A stretch of DNA of 64,000 bases from Flavobacterium limnophilum (lineage in GTDB: Bacteria; Bacteroidota; Bacteroidia; Flavobacteriales; Flavobacteriaceae), in contig NZ_CP114289.2 of the NCBI RefSeq assembly GCF_027111315.2, positions 124,001-188,000 of the forward strand. Direction: 5' to 3'. Positions 8,843 to 17,318 of this stretch are shown here, piece by piece. A program made the translations under genes and the position numbers. The first letter of the stretch is position 1; every line of letters starts with the position of its first letter. The notes under the pieces were generated by a model. That model made no database searches, was not told the origin of the DNA, and worked only from the letters and a program-made list of their open reading frames with translations.

Positions 8843-9583
8843 CTATTCCATGCCAAAAAACTGGTTGTTGACAATGACTTCTTTTAGCGGTGTCAAGTCT
8901 TTCAATTTTACCTTTTGTTTGAAAGCGGCAATATGGTTGGCGTGATGCACGTCGGAACCCACAAAGTCATAGAGGCCTTTTTGGAGCAGTTTATCGGCAA
9001 TCTTGGCAATGCTTTCTCCATAATAACCCACCACCGACAGTAAATTCAATTGAAACAGGCAACCCGCCTTTTTTAGTTTCAGGTATTCCTCAAAATTGTG
9101 ATGGTAAAACAAATAGCGTTCCGGATGCGCCAAAACCGGGATATAGCCTGCCACCTGTAAATCGAATAAAATAGCGTACAATTGGATGGGGGCATTGATA
9201 TAGGACATTTCGACCAAGACGTACTTCTTTTTGAGTGTCAACAGTTTCTCGGATTGAAAAAGTTGCACAAAATTATCATCCAGCATGTATTCGGCGGCGG
9301 CGCGAAAAGGAAGGGTGATTTGGTTTTTCTCCAGTTCCAGAACGGTTTCGGCTTCCCTTGATTTTATTTGGTCAGCAGAGTTGTTCCAGACGTGTTGCAT
9401 GACGTGGGGCGTGGTGATGAATTGTGAAAATCCAAAACCTTCAAGCGCTTTAACCAACATTAAGCTGTCTTCAAAAGTCTTCGCGCCATCATCGATACCA
9501 TGCAAAAGATGGGAGTGCATGTCGACGTGGTTGCAGGGAATTAAATCCTTGAGAACGGGTTTTGATTTGAATAAATGGAACAT
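8843..9583 (-). CDS. CpsB/YwqE-type PHP-domain protein-tyrosine phosphatase
   Basis: The 246-aa protein matches the PHP-fold, manganese-dependent tyrosine phosphatases that dephosphorylate the bacterial tyrosine kinases controlling polysaccharide chain length. Metal-binding motifs are in order: HVDMHSHLLHGIDDG (about 19-33), ITTPHVM (about 56-62), a Glu in AAAEYML, AHPERY (about 157-162) and GSDVHH (about 214-219). It is convergent with the dehydratase gene and has no Wzc-like kinase beside it in the window. Regulation of this polysaccharide locus is an inference from family and position. Confidence 0.85.
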   Translation of the reverse strand: MFHLFKSKPVLKDLIPCNHVDMHSHLLHGIDDGAKTFEDSLMLVKALEGFGFSQFITTPHVMQHVWNNSADQIKSREAETVLELEKNQITLPFRAAAEYMLDDNFVQLFQSEKLLTLKKKYVLVEMSYINAPIQLYAILFDLQVAGYIPVLAHPERYLFYHHNFEEYLKLKKAGCLFQLNLLSVVGYYGESIAKIADKLLQKGLYDFVGSDVHHANHIAAFKQKVKLKDLTPLKEVIVNNQFFGME

Positions 9584-9827
9584 GGTGCAAAGGTAAACAA
9601 ATTGGTATTTATTTTGGGTAGAATGGATATGGATTTCAATGCAAACGGCTTCCTTGATTTAAGCAGGTTTTATGCTTGTTTCCATCTAAAACGACATGAT
9701 CAAGGCTGGTTTGCCGAAAATAGTCCCGCGGAACATCACCAAAATAAAGTACCCAATTGAAAATCAGTGAATTTATGCCGGTTTTGGTGTCTCCAAAGGG
9801 TGTTCCGGTGGGGTTTTGTTTTTGTGA

Positions 9828-9906
9828 AATCCTTAAAAGTTGCAACAAATAAGGAATGTAATCCTTAAAAGTTGCAACAAACAAGGAATGTAATCCTTAA
9901 AAGTTG
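9828..9906 (+). repeat. Tandem 32-bp repeat upstream of the DUF4143 gene
   Basis: Two full 32-bp units (9828-9859, 9860-9891) and a 15-bp partial third (9892-9906) share the core AATCCTTAAAAGTTGCAACA; the two full units differ at one base. The array ends 26 bp before the ATG at 9933, where an operator or promoter would lie. A 32-bp period is about three helical turns. The rest of 9584-9827 shows nothing I can assign. Confidence 0.8.
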
Positions 9907-9932
9907 TATTTTTTGTATTTCATTATAATGTC

Positions 9933-11058
9933 ATGATAGCGAGGGTACTTGAAAAAACAATAAGAGAAAGATTGAATACAGGCAAGGCCATTATCTTCTT
10001 TGGAGCGAGACAGGCAGGTAAAACCACCTTGCTGAAAACCTTGTTTGGGGATTCGGAGGAGGTATTGTGGTTGAATGGAGACGGACGAGATGGATGTGCA
10101 ATCCTTGTTTGCCAATAGTTCGGCTAGCCGTTTTAGGGCCATCTTTGGCACCAAAAAAACGATAGTCGTTGATGAAGCGCAGCGCGTCACCGACATTGGA
10201 TTGCGGTTGAAATTGATTACCGACCAAATTCCCGAAGTACAATTAATTGCCACGGGAAGTTCCTCCTTTGAATTGGCCAACCAAGTCAACGAACCGCTGA
10301 CGGGGCGAAAATGGGAATACCAGATGTATCCGATATCCTTTGGTGAAATGGTGGCCCATCACGGTTTGCTGGAAGAAAAAAGGATGTTGTCCCATCGTTT
10401 GGTGTATGGTTATTATCCCGACGTGGTCAATAATCCAGGGATGGAAAAAGACATACTGAAACAGTTGTCCGATAGTTATCTGTATAAAGACGTATTGTTG
10501 TGGGAGCGCATCAAAAGACCTGAAGGGCTCTTGAAACTTTTACAGGGACTGGCTTTTCAGGTAGGCTCACAGGTTTCTTATAATGAGCTTTCCCAGCTTT
10601 GTGGGCTTGATGCCAAGACTGTGGAGAAATATATTGTATTGCTGGAACAGATCTTTATTATTTTTCGTCTGGGTTCTTTTAGCAGGAATTTGAGAAATGA
10701 ACTAAAGAGCAGCAGGAAAATTTATTTTTACGACAATGGTATCCGCAATGTCTTGATTGCCAACTTTAGCCATCTCGAACTCCGACAGGATATAGGTGCG
10801 CTTTGGGAAAATTTTTTGATGTCGGAACGAATGAAAAAACTGCACTATTCCCAAAATTGGGTTAATTCTTGGTATTGGCGCACCAAGGAGCAAAAAGAAA
10901 TTGATTATGTTGAAGAGTCCGACGGGCAATTGACCGCTTATGAATTTAAGTGGAATCCCGCTGCCAAACATAAAACACCCAAATTATTTTTGGGAAGCTA
11001 TCCCGGAAGTCAATTTCAGGTGGTGCACCGGGATAACATGGATGATTTTTTGTTGTAG
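9933..11058 (+). pseudogene. AAA/DUF4143-type ATPase, frameshifted
   Basis: Two overlapping frames together make one ATPase of about 375 aa. The first (from 9933) has the Walker A motif FFGARQAGKTTLL and reads to WLNGD; the second (open from 10075) picks up at DEMDVQSLFANSS and carries Walker B (IVVDEAQ), a sensor-like ATGSSSFEL, and a C-terminal DUF4143 nuclease-like domain with IYFYDNGIRN and EIDYVEE. The frames differ by one base and the break is near 10080, so expression needs slippage or the gene is dead. Sequencing error cannot be excluded. These ATPases are widespread in Bacteroidota and their role is unclear. An older remnant of the family is at 1426-1640. Confidence 0.75.
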
Positions 11059-11268
11059 TCCAGACGGGTTTTTTTGATGCTCTTTCAGTCCCAACAGGAG
11101 TCTTTGGTTTTGATATTTTAATTCTTGAACCGCTTTCGAAATGGGGAATAAAGGAAATTGGCATCAATTTTTGGATTGGAATAGGGGTACCACAGCCATA
11201 CTGAATCCCTACTTGATCCCTACTTGATCCCTACTCTTGTCCCGTCCTGTCCCATCCTGTGTCCCATC

Positions 11269-11308
11269 CTGAAATAACTATACAGGTTATTAAATAAATC
11301 CTGCTTTA
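11269..11308 (+). repeat. 40-bp dispersed repeat, copy A
   Basis: This segment starts GAAATAACTATACAGG and ends CCTGCTTTAGC. Its exact reverse complement occurs at 43562-43601, about 32 kb away. Neither copy is in a gene. Confidence 0.8.
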
Positions 11309-11408
11309 GCCATACCAATATAATCATTACTCCTGAACTTGCCATGCAGCCGGTGATTTTGGCAGCTTTACTATTCAAAATGGTATAGAGAAGCTCCTAG
11401 TGGAAGGG

Positions 11409-11450
11409 TTCTCGATACATCCCGATTGCATCGGGACACTCGAACAGACG
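11409..11450 (+). repeat. REP-like palindrome with TCCCGAT core
   Basis: Arms TTCTCGATACA and CACTCGAACAGACG enclose the palindrome TCCCGAT-TGC-ATCGGGA. The same arms enclose a different palindrome at 51950-52012, and an inverted copy with this core lies at about 51890-51936. Confidence 0.7.
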
Positions 11451-11992
11451 AAGGACGAAACCTTAACTTAATGACATTGACGGCCACCCCTCCAGAGGAA
11501 AGGAATTTACATGGTTCTGAAATAGGCCTGCAGCAAAATTATTTAATCCTGAACTTGCCATTCAGCCGCTTTTCATGGTCTGTTCTTGATTGTAATTGTT
11601 TTTTCTTTTGTTGCCGTTTCCCGATTGTGCATGCGCTTTGGCGTGGGGAAATGGATTTGCTTTCTTTTACACGCCTTTTTTAGGGTACCACAGCCCAGGC
11701 TTATCCATGGCTTTGAGTGGGCTTTGAGTGGGCTTTGAGTGGGAGTCGGCATTTATGGTGCGTGGTTTTAAATTGCCCCTTGGTTGGATGGGTTTTCGTG
11801 TTTTTTTTGGGATGGGGAGGCTGTATCGACTGTTGTCCAATTGAAACGGATTTCTTTCCCAAAATCACTATTTTATATCCTTTACGGCTATGCTTTTAAT
11901 TGTTATATTTGCCCAAGAACCGCGGGAGATTCCGTGTTTGAGCGGGGGAAAAATGTTTCCGTTTGTTCTCCAGCGTTAATGTAGCCTTACCC

Positions 11993-12862
11993 ATGAACGA
12001 TACCGATACTAGAGACCAAGACTGGTTGTTTGAAATAACGCCCAAAAACAAATTCTTCTCGCTGAACCTGAAAGAGGTCTGGCAATACCGCGATTTGCTG
12101 TTGCTGTTCGTGAAACGGGACGTGGTCACGGTTTACAAACAAACCATCCTGGGGCCTTTGTGGTACTTGATCCAGCCCTTGTTTACCTCGATTACCTTCA
12201 CGATTATCTTCAATAAAGTGGCGGGAATAGCCACCGGTACCGTGCCTCCGTTCTTGTTCAACTTGGCGGGCATCATGGTCTGGAATTATTTCACGGCCTG
12301 TCTTACCGGCACTTCGGACACGTTTCGAAGCAATGCGGCGATTTTTGGCAAGGTGTATTTTCCCCGTTTGATCATGCCGCTTTCCACCGTGATTTCCAAC
12401 TTGTTGAAGTTTGGCATCCAGTTCCTGATATTCGCGGCTTTTTATGTTTTTTATTATTTTCAGGGTGCGGCCATCAGCCTGAATGGGTCGCTCTTGTTTT
12501 TTCCGCTGCTGATTGCCTTGATGGGCATCCTGGGATTGGGATTGGGGATGTTGATTTCTTCCTTGGTGACCAAGTACCGGGATTTGAGTTACCTGATCGG
12601 TTTTGGCGTGCAATTGCTGATGTACCTCTCGGCGGTGATGTATCCGATGGCCTTGATTCAAGACAAAATGCCCGATTATGCCTGGCTGGTCCAGTACAAT
12701 CCTTTGGCTTACATTATAGAAACCACCCGCTCGATGTTGTTGGGTGTAGGGAGTGTTTCTGTTTGGGGATTGGTTTATACTGTTGGCGTGACGCTAATCG
12801 TTTTTTTTATGGGACTTTTGGTTTTCAACAAGACCGAGAAGAGTTTTATCGATACGGTGTAG
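11993..12862 (+). CDS. wzm: ABC-2 type polysaccharide/polyol export permease (Wzm-like)
   Basis: The 289-aa product has six predicted membrane helices and the ABC-2 permease pattern: an amphipathic N-terminus (LKEVWQYRDLLLLFVKRDV), YKQTILGPLWYLIQP, the GIMVWNYF segment and a final FNKTEKSFIDTV tail. With Wzt it exports completed, lipid-linked polysaccharide through the inner membrane. The frame is open from 11963, but ATG 11993 gives the N-terminus typical of the family (MNDTDTRDQDWLFEI). Wzt lies 1.4 kb downstream, separated by repeats and a DUF559 gene, an unusual split for genes that are normally adjacent. Confidence 0.88.
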   Translation: MNDTDTRDQDWLFEITPKNKFFSLNLKEVWQYRDLLLLFVKRDVVTVYKQTILGPLWYLIQPLFTSITFTIIFNKVAGIATGTVPPFLFNLAGIMVWNYFTACLTGTSDTFRSNAAIFGKVYFPRLIMPLSTVISNLLKFGIQFLIFAAFYVFYYFQGAAISLNGSLLFFPLLIALMGILGLGLGMLISSLVTKYRDLSYLIGFGVQLLMYLSAVMYPMALIQDKMPDYAWLVQYNPLAYIIETTRSMLLGVGSVSVWGLVYTVGVTLIVFFMGLLVFNKTEKSFIDTV

Positions 12863-12877
12863 TTCAACCCGTGACCC

Positions 12878-12983
12878 ACCCCCTGACCCCCTAAAGGGGG
12901 AACCTAGGAGGAGGGTTGGTGATTGGTGGCACCCCCTGACCCCCTAAAGGGGGAACCTAGAAGGAGGGTTGGTGATTGGTTGG
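12878..12983 (+). repeat. Two tandem 53-bp repeats with CCCCCT/AGGGGG palindrome
   Basis: Units starting at 12878 and 12931 share ACCCCCTGACCCCCTAAAGG, then GGGAACCTAG and GGAGGGTTGGTGATTGG, with one or two differences. The CCCCCTAAAGGGGG part is a palindrome. A further copy lies at 13426-13466 beyond the DUF559 gene, so the gene is bracketed by this family. Confidence 0.85.
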
Positions 12984-13018
12984 GGATATTGAAACGGTGA
13001 ATTTTTATACTAATTGAA

Positions 13019-13408
13019 ATGAAAAAAAATCCATTTAGTAGCGATGGCATGTGGAAAGGGGCAACTCCCGAGATTTTTTTTAATGCCAAGGTGTTAAGGC
13101 AGCATGCTACAGCCGCAGAAGAAGTTTTGTGGGCGGAGCTTAGAAATAATAAATTGGAAGGGCATAAATTCAGAAGACAACATCCGTTACATGTTTATGT
13201 TGCGGATTTTTATTGTCACAAACTGAAATTAGTCATAGAAATAGATGGGGGATACCATCAGACAGATGAACAAAAAATGTTGGATGCGGAAAGAACACAA
13301 GCGCTTGAATTGCAGGGTTTACGATTAATTCGATTTAGCAATGAAGAGGTTCTTTCAAGAGTTTCCGAGGTGCTAAGCCGCATTAAAGAATTTTTTCCTG
13401 CCCCCTAA
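13019..13408 (+). CDS. DUF559 (Vsr-like fold) small endonuclease-domain protein
   Basis: The 129-aa protein matches the DUF559 family, single-domain proteins related to very-short-patch-repair and other PD-(D/E)XK-like nucleases. It shows the N-terminal LRQHATAAEEVLWAELRN helix, HKFRRQHPLHVYVADFYC, then the likely active-site stretch LVIEIDGGYH (about 74-83) and a terminal GLRLIRFSNEEVL. Its cellular job is not established. It is isolated between wzm and wzt and bracketed by the CCCCCT/AGGGGG repeat family. Its last codons and stop (CCTGCCCCCTAA) are themselves part of a degenerate repeat copy, tying gene and repeat together physically. Confidence 0.85.
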   Translation: MKKNPFSSDGMWKGATPEIFFNAKVLRQHATAAEEVLWAELRNNKLEGHKFRRQHPLHVYVADFYCHKLKLVIEIDGGYHQTDEQKMLDAERTQALELQGLRLIRFSNEEVLSRVSEVLSRIKEFFPAP

Positions 13409-13466
13409 CTTGAAGGGAAGATTGGCGCCCCCTGACCCCGCCCCCTGACCCCCTAAAGGGGGGATA
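13404..13466 (+). repeat. Degenerate copies of the CCCCCT/AGGGGG repeat
   Basis: GCCCCCTAACTTGAAGGG overlaps the stop codon of the DUF559 gene, and CCCCCTGACC occurs twice more (about 13429 and 13441), the last followed by CCCTAAAGGGGGG. This is the right-hand counterpart of the tandem pair at 12878-12983. Confidence 0.75.
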
Positions 13467-14295
13467 AGCGTTTAAAATGGTTTAATTGGATAACTGTTTA
13501 ATTGTTTTAATTGTTTAATTGAGAAGAGAATGGCAATGGCAAACTCCCAACTCCCAATTGTCACCTGGAGCTTAGTTTATCCCGAGCTTGTCGAAGGGAA
13601 GAGCCACTTCTAACCTCTAACTTCAAACCTCTAACTGTTGTCAGTTATCAGTTATCAGTTATCAGTTTTCAGTCGCAGTTTTCCGTTATCGGTTATCAGT
13701 TTTCTGTTTTCGGTTATCTGTTGTCAGTTTTCTGTTGTCGGTTTTCAGTTTTTGGTTTTCGGTCTGTTGTCGGTTGTTTGTTGTCTGGTTAACTGGTTAA
13801 TTGAGAGAATAATTTCAATGACAATAGCCATTTGAAATGTTTAAAGGTTTAAAGGTTTAAAATGGTTTAAAATGGTTTAAATGTTTAACTGGTTAATCGG
13901 TTAATTGAGAAAATAATTTCAATGACAATAGCAATAGCCATTTGAAATGTTTAAAGGTTTAAAATGGTTTAAATGTTTAACTGGTTAATCGGTTAATTGA
14001 GAAAAGAATTTTAATAGTAAACCTTTAAACCCTAAACTTTTAAACCCTTAAACAACTTCGTACCTCTAACTTCCCACTTCCCACTTCCCACTTCAAACCT
14101 CTACCCTTGAAAGACATTGTCTTAAAAGCCGAAACCTTACTTGCCTTCACTATCTTAACGGTTTTAAAAAAAAACTTTCTGCCTTGGCGACTTGGTGGCA
14201 AAAATAAAATAACTTTGTGGCTTAGCGCAAAATGGTTTAACTGGTTAATCGATTAAACGTTTAACCACATAACCGATTAACCAATTAACCTTCTC
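13467..14295 (+). repeat. Low-complexity repeat tract upstream of wzt
   Basis: No gene is seen. From 13637 to about 13790 degenerate 'cagttatcagtt/ggttttcggtt' units run on. Between about 13790 and 14010 a unit of roughly 95 bp ('aactggttaatcggttaattgag', 'tttcaatgacaatagcc', 'tttaaaggtttaaaatgg') occurs two and a half times. Around 14075 'cttcccacttcccacttcc' is tandem. At about 14106-14140 there is a diverged copy of the wzt start. No clear promoter is visible. Confidence 0.7.
14106..14140 (+). repeat. Partial duplicate of the wzt 5' end
   Basis: TTGAAAGACATTGTCTTAAA and the following AAGCCGAAAC match the first codons of wzt at 14296 with one change, then diverge. It would encode LKDIVLKAE, the same N-terminus, but no ATPase follows. 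It is a short relic of a duplication or of an earlier allele. Confidence 0.65.
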
Positions 14296-15522
14296 TTGAA
14301 AGACATTATCTTAAAAGCCGAAAACATCTCCAAGCAATACCGCCTTGGGCAGGTAGGGACGGGCACGCTCAGCCACGACCTGAACCGCTGGTGGCACGAA
14401 ATACGGGGCAAGGAAAACCCTTATTTGAAAATAGGCGACACCAACGACCGCAGCACCAAAGGCGAGAGCGACTATGTTTGGGCATTGCAAGACATTAATT
14501 TTGAAGTGGAACGGGGCGAAGTCCTGGGCATCATTGGCAAAAACGGGGCGGGAAAATCGACCTTGTTGAAAATATTGTCCAAGGTTACGGCTCCCACAAC
14601 GGGCAGCATTAAATGTCGAGGGCGGATTGCTTCCTTGCTGGAAGTGGGCACGGGCTTTAACGGCGAAATGACCGGACGCGAAAACATCTTCCTGAACGGA
14701 GCCATATTGGGAATGACCAAAAAAGAAATTAGCTCCAAGATTGCCGAAATTATAGAATTCTCGGGTTGCGAGCGGTACATAGACACTCCCGTAAAGCGCT
14801 ACAGTAGCGGGATGACGGTGCGACTGGCTTTTGCCGTGGCGGCTTTTTTAGAGCCGGAGATTTTGGTGATAGACGAGGTTTTGGCCGTGGGCGATGCCGA
14901 GTTCCAGAAAAAAGCCATTGGCAAGATGCAGGATATTTCATATGGTGAAGGGCGGACAGTATTGTTTGTGAGTCACAATTTGGCAACTATACAAGATTTG
15001 TGTAGTAAAAGTATTTTAATGGATAAAGGATTTATAAGATGTTATGGTAATACCGAAGAAATATTAAAAGAATATCAAACTGCAATTAATGTTGTTCAAA
15101 AGAATGATAGAATAGAATTAAAAATTGATTTTGAAAAAGATAATAACATATGGGGAATTAATGAATATTTGACAATAACTTTAAATAATATTAGTCTTGA
15201 AAAAGGACTGTTTTTGGATATTTCATTTAATGATTTATTTGGTAAAAAATGTTTTTCAATTGAAGGAAGTAAATTATCTAACAAATTATTTTTCAACAAT
15301 AAATTACAATTCAAAATTTTGAACCCTGGAATTTCGGATACAATTTTGTCAATGGATATTGGTCTTAAGAAGCATCAATTGCATAATTATGAAATGATAC
15401 TTTCAAATTTGTGTCAAATAGCAACACCCGAAATTTCTTTAATTAATCCCATAAGAGGATTTATAATACCTAAAATATTTATTAAAAATGAAGAATTTAG
15501 CGACTTTAGATTACTGGACTAA
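14296..15522 (+). CDS. wzt: Polysaccharide ABC exporter ATP-binding protein (Wzt-like)
   Basis: The 408-aa protein pairs with Wzm. The ATPase domain has Walker A GKNGAGKST (81-89), signature YSSGM (169-173), Walker B ILVIDE (189-194) and H-loop SHN (226-228). The C-terminal ~140 residues are a separate domain, which in Wzt proteins can bind the exported glycan and fix substrate specificity. The start is TTG (14296), as the KDIILKAENISKQY N-terminus demands; no nearby ATG fits. Base composition changes sharply at about codon 215: the ATPase part resembles its neighbours, while the C-terminal domain is very AT-rich like the cassette that follows. The gene thus looks mosaic, with an exchanged specificity domain. 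It overlaps the next gene by 35 bp. Confidence 0.9.
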   Translation: MKDIILKAENISKQYRLGQVGTGTLSHDLNRWWHEIRGKENPYLKIGDTNDRSTKGESDYVWALQDINFEVERGEVLGIIGKNGAGKSTLLKILSKVTAPTTGSIKCRGRIASLLEVGTGFNGEMTGRENIFLNGAILGMTKKEISSKIAEIIEFSGCERYIDTPVKRYSSGMTVRLAFAVAAFLEPEILVIDEVLAVGDAEFQKKAIGKMQDISYGEGRTVLFVSHNLATIQDLCSKSILMDKGFIRCYGNTEEILKEYQTAINVVQKNDRIELKIDFEKDNNIWGINEYLTITLNNISLEKGLFLDISFNDLFGKKCFSIEGSKLSNKLFFNNKLQFKILNPGISDTILSMDIGLKKHQLHNYEMILSNLCQIATPEISLINPIRGFIIPKIFIKNEEFSDFRLLD

Positions 15523-16225
15523 AGCACACGGTAAAATAAACATAGAATTAAATCCAAATGACTTGATAAAAAAATGGATTTCAAGTAATATTGATTTTGC
15601 TAATATAAAAAGTGTTTTTGAAATAGGATGTTATCCAGGAAGATATTTGACTATTTTTGGAGATCAAGGTGTTGAGGTGAATGGAGTTGACTATATAAAA
15701 GAAGTTAAAAAATTACCCGAAATATTTGAGTTGAAAAAATATAAAGTTGGTCAATTCTATAATTGTGATTTTTTTGAGCTAGAACCGAATATTAAATATG
15801 ATTGTGTAATGTCATTAGGTTTTATTGAACATTTTGATAATTGGGAAAGGACCATGATAAATCATTTTAATTTTATTAATGATGAAGGATATCTGATTAT
15901 TGAAGTACCAAATTTTAGAGGGATGTTGCAAAGAATCCCTAGAATGTTATTCGATTATGAAAATTATAAAAGGCATAATTTAAATTCAATGTATTTAAAA
16001 GATTGGAATAGAATATTAATTGAAAATGATTTTGAAATTATTTATAGTGGTTATTTTGGAGGATATAATCTTTGGTTTGAAGGTATTCAAAAAAACAAAA
16101 TTAACAGGTTGTTGAAAAAATATTTAATTAAAACTCTAATATTAGTTAGAAAGATTTTTTTTAAAAATAAAGTTGAAAGTCCATATTTTTCTTGTGCTAT
16201 TGGAATTATTGCTAAAAAGAGATAA
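15488..16225 (+). CDS. Class I SAM-dependent methyltransferase
   Basis: The 245-aa protein has a Rossmann-type SAM-binding motif, VFEIGCYPGRYLTIF (about 44-58), an acidic end of strand two (VDYIKEV) and a later MSLGFIEHFDNW motif, the pattern of Methyltransf_11/23 families. In a polysaccharide cluster it probably methylates a sugar residue, but the target cannot be read. The ATG at 15488 lies inside the end of wzt. Base composition is very AT-rich, like the next six genes. Confidence 0.75.
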   Translation: MKNLATLDYWTKAHGKINIELNPNDLIKKWISSNIDFANIKSVFEIGCYPGRYLTIFGDQGVEVNGVDYIKEVKKLPEIFELKKYKVGQFYNCDFFELEPNIKYDCVMSLGFIEHFDNWERTMINHFNFINDEGYLIIEVPNFRGMLQRIPRMLFDYENYKRHNLNSMYLKDWNRILIENDFEIIYSGYFGGYNLWFEGIQKNKINRLLKKYLIKTLILVRKIFFKNKVESPYFSCAIGIIAKKR

Positions 16226-16259
16226 TCATTTCCCTTATAAAAAATTGAAGTTAAATAAC

Positions 16260-17318
16260 GTGAAGCAAAAAAGTCATAAATTAATATTTTTTTTTATCCC
16301 CCATCATCATATTGGTGGTGCAGAGCGTGTACATCTTAATATAATTAAAGTATTAAAATATAAACCAATTGTTTTTTTTGACAACTCAAATTCAAATATC
16401 ATATCTAAAGAGTTTTCTAAAAATGCCCATTGTTTTTTAATCACCAGTAACAAAAGGAGAAAGTTTGCGATTTGTTTTCTTCAAATAATTTCTCTTTTTT
16501 TTCCAGTTGTGCTTTTTGGCTGTAATAGTGGTCTTTTTTATAATTTTATTGCAAAATTAAAAGGTAAAATTAAAGCTATTGATTTAACCCATGCCTTTTC
16601 TTTTCCGGAACACGGTATGGAAATTTCTTCTTTGCCTTATGTAAATTTACTTGATAAAAGGATAGTGATAAACAATAAAACATTTAATGATTATAAAGTT
16701 TTATATCAAGAAAATGCAATTGAAGAATCATTATTGGATAGATTTAAAATTGTATCCAATGGAATAGTAATCAAGGATTTTGATGCTTGTCAAATAGACT
16801 CTCGTTTTGCTGACTTTACCATTGGTTTTGTAGGGAGAAATTCTTCCGAAAAACGTCCCGAGTTGTTTTTTGAAGTGGTGCAACAAACGAAGATTAAAGC
16901 TAAGGCAATCGGGGATAATTTTGATAATTTTAAAATTGATTTTCCTAAAGTTGATTATTTTGAAAACTGTAATGACCCGGATGTTATTAGAAGTCAATTT
17001 TCAGGAATTTCGCTCTTGATAGTGTCTTCAAGTAGAGAAGGATTTCCTTTAGTGATTATGGAAGCAATGGAAATGGGAATTCCTGTTATAGCCACTGATG
17101 TCGGGAGTATTGCAGAACATGTAATTAATGATGTAAATGGATATTTGAGTGGTGTAGATAAGGAAGAATTTTTGAGATTTGCTATATCAAAAATTAATGC
17201 AATTATTCAAGACAAAGAGTTATATCGTAATTTGTCACTAAAAGCGAGAGAACACGCGGAACAAAATTTTGATATTAAAAATTTTAAAAAGCAATACCGT
17301 GAATTATTTTATGAATAA
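16260..17318 (+). CDS. GT-B fold glycosyltransferase (GT4-like)
   Basis: About 352 aa from the proposed GTG start at 16260; the frame is open from 16173 inside the preceding gene, and a TTG at 16245 is an alternative. The start region has IPHHHIGGAERVHLNIIKVL, the glycine-rich acceptor-side loop of GT4 enzymes. The C-terminal half has GFVGRNSSEKRPELFFEVV and the donor-binding E-x7-E stretch SSSREGFPLVIMEAMEMGIPVIATDVGS. The C-terminus overlaps the next gene by 8 bp. Donor and acceptor are unknown. It is AT-rich, part of the variable cassette. Confidence 0.8.
   Translation: MKQKSHKLIFFFIPHHHIGGAERVHLNIIKVLKYKPIVFFDNSNSNIISKEFSKNAHCFLITSNKRRKFAICFLQIISLFFPVVLFGCNSGLFYNFIAKLKGKIKAIDLTHAFSFPEHGMEISSLPYVNLLDKRIVINNKTFNDYKVLYQENAIEESLLDRFKIVSNGIVIKDFDACQIDSRFADFTIGFVGRNSSEKRPELFFEVVQQTKIKAKAIGDNFDNFKIDFPKVDYFENCNDPDVIRSQFSGISLLIVSSSREGFPLVIMEAMEMGIPVIATDVGSIAEHVINDVNGYLSGVDKEEFLRFAISKINAIIQDKELYRNLSLKAREHAEQNFDIKNFKKQYRELFYE

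Larger units (their letters stand above)
11059..11992 (+). other. Long non-coding stretch with scattered short repeats
   Basis: No convincing gene is seen. The stretch contains tandem 'ctacttgatcc' units (about 11208-11235), a 40-bp segment at 11269-11308 found again in inverted orientation at 43562-43601, a REP-like palindrome at 11409-11450, paired phrases 'cctgaacttgcca(t)cagccg' (about 11334 and 11550), 'gggtaccacagcc' twice (about 11186 and 11682), and three tandem 'gctttgagtgg' units (about 11711-11743). It looks like a graveyard of repeats between the dead ATPase gene and the exporter gene wzm. Confidence 0.6.

Noticed and set aside
9636..9884. 82-codon minus-strand frame with a protein-like stretch (about residues 30-65)
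   Set aside because: Its start lies in the 32-bp repeats and I cannot match it to any family; it could be a remnant, but the support is too weak for a gene call.
11426..11984. Short + strand frames before wzm
   Set aside because: They lie in repeat-rich DNA, overlap each other and lack family sequence.
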